Shown piece by piece: positions 42,556 to 51,168 of a stretch of DNA of 64,000 nucleotides. A program made the translations under genes and the position numbers. The DNA comes from Streptomyces sp. NBC_00461 (GTDB taxonomy: Bacteria; Actinomycetota; Actinomycetes; Streptomycetales; Streptomycetaceae), in the NCBI RefSeq assembly GCF_036013935.1, contig NZ_CP107902.1, positions 6,729,001 through 6,793,000 on the forward strand, in the 5' to 3' direction. Under the pieces are notes generated by a model. The model had not been told where the DNA came from. It ran no database searches and saw only the letters and a program-made list of their open reading frames with translations. Position 1 is the stretch's first letter. Each line of letters starts with the position of its first letter.

Positions 42556-42760
42556 ACTCCCGGCATCCCGGCCGGCCCGCTCCGACGGCCGGCCCGCACC
42601 CTCGACGGAGGAAGAGCCTCCGGGGGATCAGGCCCAGCACGAACAGGCCCAGCACGAACAGGCCCAGCACGAACAGGTTCAGTACGAACACGCCGTCCTC
42701 CGGGCCCTCCTCACCTTCACCGGGGGTCTGGCCGGCCCCAGCAGCGCGAACCCAGGCTGA
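42548..42760 (+). CDS. Possible small repeat protein (hypothetical)
   Basis: A possible protein of 70 residues. GTG 42548 overlaps the end of the KAS III gene by eight bases, with no clear ribosome site. Residues 27-47 are four pentapeptides of the form Q-(A/V)-Q-(H/Y)-E encoded by 15-base repeats. The C terminus (LRALLTFTGGLAGPSSANPG) is weakly hydrophobic. I do not recognise it. It could be the last gene of the operon, or merely repeat DNA between the cluster and the terminator. Confidence 0.35.
   Translation: MTELPASRPARSDGRPAPSTEEEPPGDQAQHEQAQHEQAQHEQVQYEHAVLRALLTFTGGLAGPSSANPG
42629..42688 (+). repeat. Four tandem 15-base repeats
   Basis: CAGGCCCAGCACGAA occurs at 42629, 42644 and 42659, and a variant CAGGTTCAGTACGAA at 42674. 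The 15-base period preserves the reading frame of the small ORF. Such arrays change copy number easily. Confidence 0.9.
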
Positions 42761-42775
42761 ACAGCGAGCGGAACA

Positions 42776-42810
42776 CTGAGGGCGCCCCCTGTCGCAGGGG
42801 GCGCCCTCAG
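42776..42810. terminator. Bidirectional terminator at the right edge of the island
   Basis: CTGAGGGCGCCCCCTG (42776-42791) pairs perfectly with CAGGGGGCGCCCTCAG (42795-42810) around a TCG loop. It lies between the convergent cluster and pyk. Its arms match those of the hairpin at 16802-16835 over their first 13 bases. Confidence 0.87.
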
Positions 42811-42847
42811 CGCAGTACAGGAGCCTTCAAGGCCCTTGCCGGGTACG

Positions 42848-44275
42848 TCAGTTGCTGCCGCCGGCGATGTGGTGGACGCGGAGCATGTTGGTGGTGCCGG
42901 GGACGCCGGGGGGCGAGCCGGCGGTGATGATGACGATCTCGCCCGGGCTGAAGCGGTTGATCTTGGCGATCTCCTGGTCGACCATGTCGACCATCTCGTC
43001 CGTGGTGTTCACGAACGGCACGACGTGCGACTCCACGCCCCAGCTGAGGGTCAGCTGGTTGCGGGTGTTCTCGTCGGTGGTGAAGGCGATGATCGGCTGC
43101 TGGGCGCGGTAGCGCGACAGACGGCGGGCGGTGTCGCCGGACTGGGTGAAGGCCACCAGGCCGCGGCCGCCGAGGAAGTCGGCGATCTCGCACGCGGCAC
43201 GCGCGACCGAACCACCCTGCGTGCGCGGCTTCTTGCCCGGCACCAGCGGCTGCAGGCCCTTGCTCATCAGCTCCTGCTCGGCCGCGACGACGATCTTCGA
43301 CATCGTCTTCACGGTCTCGACCGGGTAAGCGCCGACGGAGGACTCCGCCGACAGCATGACCGCGTCCGCGCCGTCCAGGATCGCGTTGGCGACGTCGGAC
43401 GCCTCGGCGCGCGTGGGCCGGGAGTTGGTGATCATCGACTCCATCATCTGGGTCGCCACGATCACCGGCTTGGCGTTGCGGCGGCACAGCTCGATGAGCC
43501 GCTTCTGCACCATCGGGACCTTCTCGAGCGGGTACTCGACGGCCAGGTCACCACGCGCGACCATGACGGCGTCGAAGGCCATCACGACGGCCTCCATGTT
43601 GTCCACCGCCTGCGGCTTCTCCACCTTGGCGATGACCGGGACGCGGCGCCCCTCCTCGTCCATCACCCGGTGGACGTCGTCCACGTCCTTGGCGTCGCGG
43701 ACGAAGGACAGTGCGACCATGTCGCAGCCCATGCGCAGCGCGAAGCGGAGGTCCTCGACGTCCTTCTCGGACAGCGCCGGCACGTTGACGGCCGTGCCGG
43801 GCAGGTTGATGCCTTTGTGGTCGGAGACGACACCGCCCTCGATGACGATCGTCTTCACCCGCGGGCCCTCGACGTCCAGGACCTTCAGCTCGACGTTGCC
43901 GTCGTTGATCAGGATCTGGTCGCCGCGGTCCACGTCACCGGGCAGGCCCTTGTACGTCGTGCCGCAGATGGACTTGTCGCCCGGGACGTCCTCGATCGTG
44001 ATGACGAACTCGTCACCCCGCTCCAGCTCCACCGGACCCTCGGCGAAGGTCTCCAGCCGGATCTTCGGTCCCTGCAGGTCGGCGAGGACACCGATGGCCC
44101 GGCCGGTCTCCTTGGAGGCGGCCCGGACGCGGTCGTACCGCCCCTGGTGCTCGGCGTGGGTGCCGTGGCTGAAGTTGAACCTGGCCACGTTCATTCCGGC
44201 CTCGATCATCGAGACCAGCATTTCGTGGGAGTCGACCGCGGGGCCGAGAGTACAGACGATTTTCGAACGGCGCAT
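42848..44275 (-). CDS. pyk: Pyruvate kinase
   Basis: A protein of 475 residues, full length. It transfers phosphate from phosphoenolpyruvate to ADP in the last step of glycolysis. Motifs include SKIVCTLGPAVDS (N terminus), NVARFNFSHGTH, the catalytic Lys in VPVIAKVEKPQAV, MVARGDLAVE (Mg site) and the signature region VATQMMESMI. The C-terminal allosteric domain is present. ATG 44275 begins MRRSKIVC. It is transcribed in the same direction as pta and ackA, with 116 bases between, and may be partly cotranscribed with them. Confidence 0.96.
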   Translation of the reverse strand: MRRSKIVCTLGPAVDSHEMLVSMIEAGMNVARFNFSHGTHAEHQGRYDRVRAASKETGRAIGVLADLQGPKIRLETFAEGPVELERGDEFVITIEDVPGDKSICGTTYKGLPGDVDRGDQILINDGNVELKVLDVEGPRVKTIVIEGGVVSDHKGINLPGTAVNVPALSEKDVEDLRFALRMGCDMVALSFVRDAKDVDDVHRVMDEEGRRVPVIAKVEKPQAVDNMEAVVMAFDAVMVARGDLAVEYPLEKVPMVQKRLIELCRRNAKPVIVATQMMESMITNSRPTRAEASDVANAILDGADAVMLSAESSVGAYPVETVKTMSKIVVAAEQELMSKGLQPLVPGKKPRTQGGSVARAACEIADFLGGRGLVAFTQSGDTARRLSRYRAQQPIIAFTTDENTRNQLTLSWGVESHVVPFVNTTDEMVDMVDQEIAKINRFSPGEIVIITAGSPPGVPGTTNMLRVHHIAGGSN

Positions 44276-44391
44276 GGGGCGATCCTATCGGTTTGTTTCG
44301 CCGCGGAATATTCCGTCTGGCGGAAGATACAAATGGGCGGGTCGGTGCTCAGCTGCGTTACCGCTCAGTCGCCGAGCGGCGGCGCCGCATA

Positions 44392-45600
44392 TCAATGCCG
44401 TCCGACCAGTGCGTAGGTCTGTGTGGCGATTTCCAGTTCTTCGTCGGTGGGCACCACGGCGACCTTCACCCGTGCGTCCTCGGGCGAGATCAGCCGCGGT
44501 TCGTCACTGCGTACGGCGTTCAGCGTGCCGTCCACCGCCAGGCCCAGGGTCTCCAGGCCCGCGACGGCCGCCTCCCGCACCGGCGCCGCGTTCTCGCCGA
44601 CCCCGGCGGTGAACGCGATCGCGTCCACGGTGCCGAGTACGGCGTAATAGGCGCCGATGTACTTCTTCAGACGGTGAATGTAGATGTCGAAGGCGAGCTT
44701 CGCCTCTTCGTCGCCCTCGTCGACCCGGCGCCGTATCTCCCGCATGTCGTTGTCGCCGCACAGGCCGACCAGCCCGCTCTTCTTGTTGAGAAGAGTGTCG
44801 ATTTCGTCTGTGGACATTCCGCCAACTCGCGCCAAATGGAAGATGACGGCCGGATCCAGGTCTCCGGAGCGTGTACCCATCACGAGCCCCTCCAAGGGCG
44901 TCAGCCCCATGGAGGTGTCCACGCAGCGGCCCTTCGCGACCGCCGAGGCCGACGCCCCGTTGCCCAGGTGCAGCACGATCACGTTCACCTCGGACGGGTC
45001 CCTGCCGAGCAGCTTCGCCGTCGCCCGGGACACATACGCGTGCGAGGTCCCGTGGAAGCCGTAGCGCCGGATGCGGTGCTCGTCGGCGGTCCGCACGTCG
45101 ATCGCGTAGCGGGCGGCGGACTCCGGCATCGTGGTGTGGAAGGCGGTGTCGAAGACGGCGACCTGGGGCAGGTCGGGCCGCAGGGCACGGGCCGTACGGA
45201 TGCCGGTGAGGTTGGCCGGGTTGTGCAGGGGCGCCACCGGGATCAGCCGCTCGATCTCGGCGAGCACGGTCTCGTCGATCACGGTCGGCTCGGTGAAGGA
45301 CTTCCCGCCGTGCACGACGCGGTGCCCGATCGCGGCGAGCTCTGGTGAGTCGAGCCCGAGACCGTCCCTGGCCAGCTCCTCCGACACGATCTTCAGGGCG
45401 GTCTCGTGGTCGGCGATCCGGCCGCCGAACTCGCGGCTCTCGCCGCCGCTCGCGAGGGGCGTGTGCCTGATGCGCGAGGTCTCCTCGCCGATCCGCTCGA
45501 CGAGGCCCGCGGCCAGCCGGCGGCTGCCCTGCATGTCGAGCAGCTGGTACTTCACCGACGAGGAGCCGGAGTTGAGGACGAGGACGCGGGAGGGGCTCAC
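44392..45600 (-). CDS. ackA: Acetate kinase
   Basis: A protein of 402 residues. It interconverts acetyl phosphate plus ADP with acetate plus ATP. The N-terminal motif RVLVLNSGSSSVKYQLLD contains the conserved Asn and the phosphate loop; FDTAFHTTMP and RRYGFHGTSHAYVS carry the catalytic Asp and His residues; DLDPAVIFHL and FTAGVGENAAPVRE are later family motifs. GTG 45600 overlaps the pta stop in GTGA, so translation is coupled to pta, giving the acetyl-CoA to acetate overflow pathway. Confidence 0.96.
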   Translation of the reverse strand: MSPSRVLVLNSGSSSVKYQLLDMQGSRRLAAGLVERIGEETSRIRHTPLASGGESREFGGRIADHETALKIVSEELARDGLGLDSPELAAIGHRVVHGGKSFTEPTVIDETVLAEIERLIPVAPLHNPANLTGIRTARALRPDLPQVAVFDTAFHTTMPESAARYAIDVRTADEHRIRRYGFHGTSHAYVSRATAKLLGRDPSEVNVIVLHLGNGASASAVAKGRCVDTSMGLTPLEGLVMGTRSGDLDPAVIFHLARVGGMSTDEIDTLLNKKSGLVGLCGDNDMREIRRRVDEGDEEAKLAFDIYIHRLKKYIGAYYAVLGTVDAIAFTAGVGENAAPVREAAVAGLETLGLAVDGTLNAVRSDEPRLISPEDARVKVAVVPTDEELEIATQTYALVGRH

Positions 45601-47687
45601 TGTGCGGTCGCCTTCTCGTTCGAGTTCTGGGCCTGTATCGCCGTGATGGCGACGGTGTTGACGATGTCCGAGACCAGGGCGCCCCGGGACAGGTCGTTGA
45701 CGGGCTTGCGCAGACCCTGCAGCACCGGACCGACCGCGATCGCCCCGGCCGAACGCTGCACGGCCTTGTAGGTGTTGTTGCCGGTGTTCAGGTCGGGGAA
45801 GATCAACACGCTTGCCTGGCCTGCGACTTCGGAGCCCGGCAGCTTGGTCTCGGCGACGGACGGCTCCACGGCGGCGTCGTACTGGATCGGCCCCTCGATC
45901 TTCAGGTCGGGGCGCCTCTCCCGCACCAGCTCGGTGGCCTCGCGCACCTTGTCGACGTCGGCGCCCGAGCCGGACGTGCCCGTCGAGTACGACAGCATCG
46001 CGATCCGCGGCTCCACGCCGAACTGCTCGGCGGTGGCGGCCGACTGGATGGCGATGTCGGCCAGCTGCTGTGCGTTCGGGTCGGGGTTCACGGCGCAGTC
46101 GCCGTAGACGAGGACCTTGTCGGCCAGGCACATGAAGAAGACGGACGAGACGATGCCGGCGTCCGGCCTCGTCCGGATGATCTCGAAGGCGGGCCGGATC
46201 GTCGCGGCCGTGGAGTGCACGGACCCCGACACCATGCCGTCGGCCAGCCCCTCCTGGACCATCAGCGTGCCGAAGTAGTTCACGTCCGAGACCACGTCGT
46301 ACGCCAGCTCGACGGTGACGCCCTTGTGGGCCCGCAGAACGGCGTACTTCTCGGCGAAGGAGTCGCGCAGCTCGCTGGTCGCGGGGTCGATCAACTGGCA
46401 GCCGCCCAGGTCGATGCCGAGGTCGGCGGCCTTCTTGCGGATCTGGTCGACCGGCCCCAGGAGGGTGAGATCGCAGACGCCGCGGCGCAGCAGGACCTCG
46501 GCGGCGTGCAGGACGCGGGGCTCGGTGCCCTCGGGGAGGACGACACGGCGCCGGTCGGAGCGGGCCTGTTCGAGCAGCTTGTGCTCGAACATCATCGGGG
46601 TGAGGCGGTCGCTGCTCGGGGCCGAGACGCGCCGGGTGAGGTCGCCGGTGTCGGCGTACCGCTCGAAGAGCCCTAGCGCGGTCTCCGCCTTCCTCGGGGT
46701 GGCCGCGTTCAACTTCCCTTCCAGGGAGAAGAGTTCGGCCGCGGTGGGGAAACTGGTGGTGGCCACCGAGAGCACCGGGGTGCCCGGGGCGAGGCGGGCG
46801 GCCAGGGTGAGGATCCCGTCGCTCGGCACCTCGTTCAGGGTCAGCAGTACGCCGGCTATCGGCGGGGTGCCGGCGCTGTGCGCGGCCAGCGCGCCGACGA
46901 CCAGGTCGGCGCGGTCGCCGGGGGTGACGACCAGGCATCCCGGGGTGAGAGCGGCGAGGAAATTCGGCAGCATCGCACCGCCGAACACGAAGTCGAGCGC
47001 GTCCCGGGCGAGACCCGAGTCGTCGCCCAGCAGCACCCTGGCGCCGAGGGCCTGGGAGATCTGGGCCACCGTGGGCGCGGAGAGCGCGGGCTCGTCGGGC
47101 ACGACGTAACAGGGCACGGGCATACGGGAGTCGAGCCTGCGCGCGATCTCGTCCCGGTCCTCCCGGCCCACCCGGTTGGTCACCATCGCCAGCACGTCGC
47201 AGCCCAGCCCCTCGTACGCCCGGTAGGCGTTGCGGGTCTCGGCGAGCACCGACTCCGCGAGCTGCCCACGGCCGCCCACCACCGGGATCACGGAGGCGCC
47301 GAACTCGTTGGCGAGGCGGGCGTTGAGGGACAGCTCGTCGGGGAGCTGGGTGTCGGCGAAGTCGGTGCCGAGGACCAGTACCACCTCGTAGTCGCGCGCG
47401 ACCAGGTGGAAGCGGTCGACGAGGGTCGACACCAGCTCGTCCGTGCCCTGCTCCGCCTGGAGGGCGGACGCCTCGTGGTAGTCCATGCCGTAGACCGTGG
47501 CCGGGTCCTGGGAGAGCCGGTAGCGGGCGCGCAGCAGCTCGAACAGGCGGTCGGGGCTGTGGTGGACGAGCGGCCGGAACACCCCGACCCGGTCGACCTG
47601 CCGGGTCAGGAGCTCCATGACCCCCAGCTCGACGACCTGCCGGCCGTCGCCGCGGTCGATACCCGTCACGTACACGCTGCGCGTCAC
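45597..47687 (-). CDS. pta: Phosphate acetyltransferase, long type
   Basis: A protein of 696 residues, the long three-domain form. An N-terminal P-loop-like domain of the BioD fold starts SVYVTGIDRGDGRQVVELGV (its usual Ser/Thr-rich loop is degenerate), a DRTGG domain follows in the middle, and the C-terminal catalytic PTA domain (about 370-690) has VVLPEGTEPRVLHAAEVLLR, GMVSGSVHSTAATIRPAF and MLSYSTGTSGSGADVDKV. It makes acetyl phosphate from acetyl-CoA. GTG 47687 is chosen because GGAGAG lies seven bases upstream and the frame upstream is repeat DNA. It opens the operon, divergent from pfkA. Confidence 0.95.
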   Translation of the reverse strand: MTRSVYVTGIDRGDGRQVVELGVMELLTRQVDRVGVFRPLVHHSPDRLFELLRARYRLSQDPATVYGMDYHEASALQAEQGTDELVSTLVDRFHLVARDYEVVLVLGTDFADTQLPDELSLNARLANEFGASVIPVVGGRGQLAESVLAETRNAYRAYEGLGCDVLAMVTNRVGREDRDEIARRLDSRMPVPCYVVPDEPALSAPTVAQISQALGARVLLGDDSGLARDALDFVFGGAMLPNFLAALTPGCLVVTPGDRADLVVGALAAHSAGTPPIAGVLLTLNEVPSDGILTLAARLAPGTPVLSVATTSFPTAAELFSLEGKLNAATPRKAETALGLFERYADTGDLTRRVSAPSSDRLTPMMFEHKLLEQARSDRRRVVLPEGTEPRVLHAAEVLLRRGVCDLTLLGPVDQIRKKAADLGIDLGGCQLIDPATSELRDSFAEKYAVLRAHKGVTVELAYDVVSDVNYFGTLMVQEGLADGMVSGSVHSTAATIRPAFEIIRTRPDAGIVSSVFFMCLADKVLVYGDCAVNPDPNAQQLADIAIQSAATAEQFGVEPRIAMLSYSTGTSGSGADVDKVREATELVRERRPDLKIEGPIQYDAAVEPSVAETKLPGSEVAGQASVLIFPDLNTGNNTYKAVQRSAGAIAVGPVLQGLRKPVNDLSRGALVSDIVNTVAITAIQAQNSNEKATAQ

Positions 47688-47698
47688 GCGTGCTCTCC

Positions 47699-47728
47699 GT
47701 TTCGTCTGTCGCTGTTTCGTCTGTCGCT
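47699..47728 (-). repeat. Two tandem 15-base repeats in the pta leader
   Basis: GTTTCGTCTGTCGCT occurs twice back to back at 47699-47713 and 47714-47728 on the plus strand. The pair sits about 12 bases upstream of the pta start codon. It may be a protein-binding site or a slippage-prone leader. Confidence 0.7.
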
Positions 47729-47954
47729 GGGGTGTCGCCGGAACAAAAATCGCCCACCGAGGTGAGCAGAACCCTCTTGACAATACCCTCGCCGGTGGTT
47801 AAGGCGCCCGCCAGGATCGAGGGTCGAGCCGATGGCCCGACAGGGTGATTCCGGCCAGAGGGGACGGAGGGGGCGGAGGGGGACATCGTCCTTCTGGCCG
47901 TGAAACAATCGGATCGGCTCACCGGCACCCACACCGAGCAGGAGACACAGCACG

Positions 47955-48980
47955 ATGCGCATCGGAGTTCTCACCGCCGGCGGCGACTGCCCTGGTCTGA
48001 ACGCAGTGATCCGGTCGGTCGTGCATCGAGCGGTCGACCACTACGGCGACGAGGTCATCGGCTTCGAGGACGGCTACGCCGGCCTGCTCACCAGCCGCTA
48101 CCGCAGCCTCGACCTGAACGCGGTCAGCGGCATCCTGGCCCGCGGCGGCACCATCCTCGGCTCCTCCCGCCTGGAGCGCGACCGGCTGCGCGAGGCCTGC
48201 GAGCGGGCCGAGGACATGGTCGAGGCGTTCGGCATCGACGCGCTGATCCCCATCGGCGGCGAGGGCACGCTGACGGCGGCACGCATGCTGTCCGACGCCG
48301 GCCTGCCGGTGGTCGGCGTCCCGAAGACGATCGACAACGACATCTCCTCCACGGACCGCACCTTCGGCTTCGACACCGCGGTCGGTGTCGCCACGGAGGC
48401 GATGGACCGTCTCAAGACCACCGCCGAGTCCCATCAGCGCGTGATGGTCGTCGAGGTCATGGGCCGGCACGCGGGCTGGATCGCCCTGGAGTCCGGCATG
48501 GCCGCCGGCGCCCACGGCATCTGCCTGCCCGAGCGGCCCTTCGACCCGGCCGACCTCGTCAAGATGGTCGAGGAGCGCTTCGCCCGCGGCAAGAAGTTCG
48601 CCGTCGTGTGCGTGGCGGAGGGCGCCCACCCCGCCGAGGGCAGCATGGACTACGGCCACGGCGAGATCGACCAGTTCGGTCACGAGCGCTTCCAGGGCAT
48701 CGGCACGGCGCTGGCCTACGAGCTGGAGCGCCGGCTCGGCAAGGAGGCCAAGCCGGTCATTCTCGGCCATGTCCAGCGCGGTGGCGTCCCGACGGCGTAC
48801 GACCGCGTCCTCGCCACCCGCTTCGGCTGGCACGCGGTGGAGGCGGCGCACCGGGGCGAGTTCGGCAGGATGACCGCGCTCAAGGGCACCGACATCGTGA
48901 TGGTGCCCCTCGCGCAGGCGGTGACCGAGCTGAAGACGGTGCCGAAGGACCGGATGGACGAGGCCGAGTCGGTCTTCTAG
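47955..48980 (+). CDS. pfkA: 6-phosphofructokinase
   Basis: A protein of 341 residues. It phosphorylates fructose 6-phosphate at C1. Motifs are MRIGVLTAGGDCPGLNAVIR, GGEGTLTAA with Gly104, VPKTIDNDI with Lys124, MGRHAGWIALESG and HVQRGGVPTAYDR. Gly104 is the residue associated with ATP use; Lys124 is the residue associated with pyrophosphate-type enzymes. This mixed signature is known for actinomycete enzymes, which use ATP. ATG 47955 follows GCAGGAGACA. It is divergent from pta over 267 bases. Confidence 0.95.
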   Translation: MRIGVLTAGGDCPGLNAVIRSVVHRAVDHYGDEVIGFEDGYAGLLTSRYRSLDLNAVSGILARGGTILGSSRLERDRLREACERAEDMVEAFGIDALIPIGGEGTLTAARMLSDAGLPVVGVPKTIDNDISSTDRTFGFDTAVGVATEAMDRLKTTAESHQRVMVVEVMGRHAGWIALESGMAAGAHGICLPERPFDPADLVKMVEERFARGKKFAVVCVAEGAHPAEGSMDYGHGEIDQFGHERFQGIGTALAYELERRLGKEAKPVILGHVQRGGVPTAYDRVLATRFGWHAVEAAHRGEFGRMTALKGTDIVMVPLAQAVTELKTVPKDRMDEAESVF

Positions 48981-49005
48981 AGCCTGTCGGGGTACTACCG
49001 ATGCC

Positions 49006-49728
49006 TCACTCGGTGTTGTCCTGGACCGCGGCCCAGAAGTGGTCGACGATTCGGTCCAGGAAGTCCCGCCCCAGGTCGCTCGACTCGTTGGCGGCGGTTC
49101 CGTCGCCCCAGCTCAGCGAGGCGACCATCTGCCCCTGGTAGTCCTGGTGCAGCTGCTGGAGGGAGTCCTCCAGCAGCCGCCGGTCCAGGGGCACCACTTT
49201 GCCGACCGGGCGGACGTAGGCCTGCCAGCGCGTACTCGCGGCACTGCGCAGCAGTTCGGTGAGCTTGCCCTCGCGCCCGGTGACGGAGATGAAGTCGGGG
49301 AGCGAGAGCCGGAGCAGCTCGGCGAGCGCGGCCGACTGGCGTTCGTTGCCCCGCCAGCTGTTGTGCTCCTCCATGTGGAGATAGGCGAGGAGTTCGAGGC
49401 CGGCGCTGCGGGCGATGTCCTCGGGGGCCAGACGGCGGGCGATGCGGTGTTCGCGCAGGGTGCGCGGCTTTCCGATGAGTTCACCGGGGGAGCACCACAA
49501 CACGCCAGCGAGGGCGGCGAGTTCGGAGTCGGAGGGGCTGAGCTGCCCCCGCTCCCAGGCGACGACGAGGTCCGGGGTGATGTAGGGGAGCCCGTAGGAG
49601 ACGCGCAGGCCGTAGGCGACATGTTCGGGTCCCATGTCGAGGGCGGTACGCAGGCGGCGAGCGGACTGGGCGTTGAAGGGCGGTGGTGGCTGGGCGGGCT
49701 GATTCGGGCGGGTAGGACGTTGGCGCAC
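49006..49728 (-). CDS. XRE-type helix-turn-helix DNA-binding protein
   Basis: A protein of about 240 residues. The N-terminal region holds a Cro/CI-like domain (ARRLRTALDMGPEHVAYGLR, then YITPDLVVAWERGQLSPSDS, ELAALAGVLWCSPGELIG), followed by a second segment with a related pattern (LREHRIARRLAPEDIARSAG). The rest is helical with no recognised domain. GTG 49728 (VRQRPTRP) and TTG 49737 are both possible starts, and neither has a strong ribosome site. It converges with pfkA and has no clear partner; targets are unknown. Confidence 0.82.
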   Translation of the reverse strand: MRQRPTRPNQPAQPPPPFNAQSARRLRTALDMGPEHVAYGLRVSYGLPYITPDLVVAWERGQLSPSDSELAALAGVLWCSPGELIGKPRTLREHRIARRLAPEDIARSAGLELLAYLHMEEHNSWRGNERQSAALAELLRLSLPDFISVTGREGKLTELLRSAASTRWQAYVRPVGKVVPLDRRLLEDSLQQLHQDYQGQMVASLSWGDGTAANESSDLGRDFLDRIVDHFWAAVQDNTE

Positions 49729-49905
49729 GGGCCACAAGCTAGGCGCACCGTGACGTGCTGACTACGGTCTGTTCGGCCAGGATCGCGGATTGTAGGAACG
49801 TACGGCTGGGGCGGTCGGGAGCGGCTGGCCGGAGATCGTCTGTCGATCGGGCCGGGATGATCGCGAGGATGGGCGCGGGCCGCCCGGACGGGCGGCGGAG
49901 AGGGC

Positions 49906-50361
49906 GTGATCTTCGTGTACGAGGTGAATGGCAAGGTAGAGGGGCATATTCGCGAGCGTCTGCTGGCGCCGAACTTCTGGCACCTCGCGACGGTCGGCGC
50001 CGACGGTGCGCCGCAGGTCTCGCCCATGTGGGCGGACCTCGAAGGTGAGTACGTCATGGTCAACACGGCGATGGGACGGGTGAAGGAGCAGAACCTGCGG
50101 CTCAATCCCAACGTTTCGCTGTCCCACCACGACCCCGGCAACCCCTACGACCGAGTGGAGATCCGGGGCCGGGTCGTGCGGTTCGTGGAGGGGGAGGAGG
50201 CGGAGCGGTCGATGGACCGGCTGACGAAGAAGTACATCGGCGAGGACCGGTATCCGTGGCTGCTGCCCGGGGAGCGGCGGGTGATGCTCCTGATCGAGCC
50301 GGTGCGGGTGCGCAGGGTGGTGGGCGTGGAGCCGTTCCGCCCGGGAGTGCTCAACCCTTGA
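49906..50361 (+). CDS. PPOX-fold protein, probable F420- or flavin-dependent enzyme
   Basis: A protein of 151 residues with the split-barrel fold of the pyridoxamine-phosphate-oxidase-like group: FWHLATVGADGAPQVSPMWADLE is the family start, then VNTAMGRVKEQNLRLNPNVSL and YDRVEIRGRVVRFVEGEEAE. The pattern is closest to the TIGR03618 (Rv1155-like) F420-binding proteins. Substrate is unknown. GTG 49906 follows GGAGAGGG. It stands alone between an XRE gene and a convergent response regulator gene. Confidence 0.85.
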   Translation: MIFVYEVNGKVEGHIRERLLAPNFWHLATVGADGAPQVSPMWADLEGEYVMVNTAMGRVKEQNLRLNPNVSLSHHDPGNPYDRVEIRGRVVRFVEGEEAERSMDRLTKKYIGEDRYPWLLPGERRVMLLIEPVRVRRVVGVEPFRPGVLNP

Positions 50362-50442
50362 CCGCCCCGCCCAGCGCGAAGCCACCCCCCAGCCGCCGGG
50401 CGATCAGCACGTACAGCAGGAGGTCAATGAGTGTGCCGCGAT

Positions 50443-51168
50443 CTAACGTCTTCGCTCGTCACCCCGGTCGCCCCGTTCGTCACGAACCCACCGATACTGC
50501 AACTCCGGGCGCCCCACGGTCCCGTACTGCGGATTGCGGGCCGCGCGTCCCGCGTCCACCAGATGCTCCAGATACCGCCGGGCCGTGATCCTGGAGATTC
50601 CCACCGCCTCCGCCAGCGCCGCGGCCGTCAGCCCCGCTCCGCAGTCCCGCAGCGCCACCGTCACCCGCTCCAGCGTCGGCGAGCTCAGTCCCTTGGGCAG
50701 CGCCGCGGGCGACGGCGCCCGCAGCGAGGCCAGCGCCCGGTCCACCTCGTCCTGCCCGCTCGCCTCACCCACCGCCGCATGGAACTCCGCGTACCGCACC
50801 AGCCGGTCCCGCAGCGTCGCGAAGGTGAACGGCTTCAGCACGTACTGCACCACCCCCAGCGACACCCCCTCCCGCACCACGGTCAGATCCCGCGCCGACG
50901 TCACCGCGATCACGTCCGCGTGATGCCCGGCCGCCCTCAGCGACCGCGCGAACTGCAACCCGTGCACATCCGGCAGATGCAGATCCAGCAACAGCAGATC
51001 CACCGGCGTACGGTCCAGCAGACGCCGCGCCTCCGCCCCCGTGTGCGCCTTGCCCACGGCCACGAACCCCGGCACCCGGCCGACGTACATGACATGCGCG
51101 TCCGCGGCCACCGGATCGTCCTCCACGACCAGGACGCGGATGGGCTGGACGGGCTGCTCGGTCGTCAT
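50443..51168 (-). CDS. CitB/DcuR-type response regulator
   Basis: A protein of 241 residues. The receiver domain has RVLVVEDDPVAADAH, the phosphoacceptor Asp in VDLLLLDLHLPDVHG and the conserved Lys in VQYVLKPFTF. The C terminus has the helix-turn-helix GLTAAALAEAVGISRITARR typical of the CitB/DcuR family. The ATG overlaps the kinase stop (ATGA), so the two are made together. The divergent dctA-like gene is the likely target: this family usually switches on uptake of C4-dicarboxylates or citrate. Confidence 0.94.
   Translation of the reverse strand: MTTEQPVQPIRVLVVEDDPVAADAHVMYVGRVPGFVAVGKAHTGAEARRLLDRTPVDLLLLDLHLPDVHGLQFARSLRAAGHHADVIAVTSARDLTVVREGVSLGVVQYVLKPFTFATLRDRLVRYAEFHAAVGEASGQDEVDRALASLRAPSPAALPKGLSSPTLERVTVALRDCGAGLTAAALAEAVGISRITARRYLEHLVDAGRAARNPQYGTVGRPELQYRWVRDERGDRGDERRR

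Noticed and set aside
44392..47934. A frame of 1180 codons covering ackA and the antisense-like part of pta
   Set aside because: Only the last 402 codons encode acetate kinase; the rest is a shadow frame of pta. The coupled GTGA at 45597-45600 fixes the boundary.
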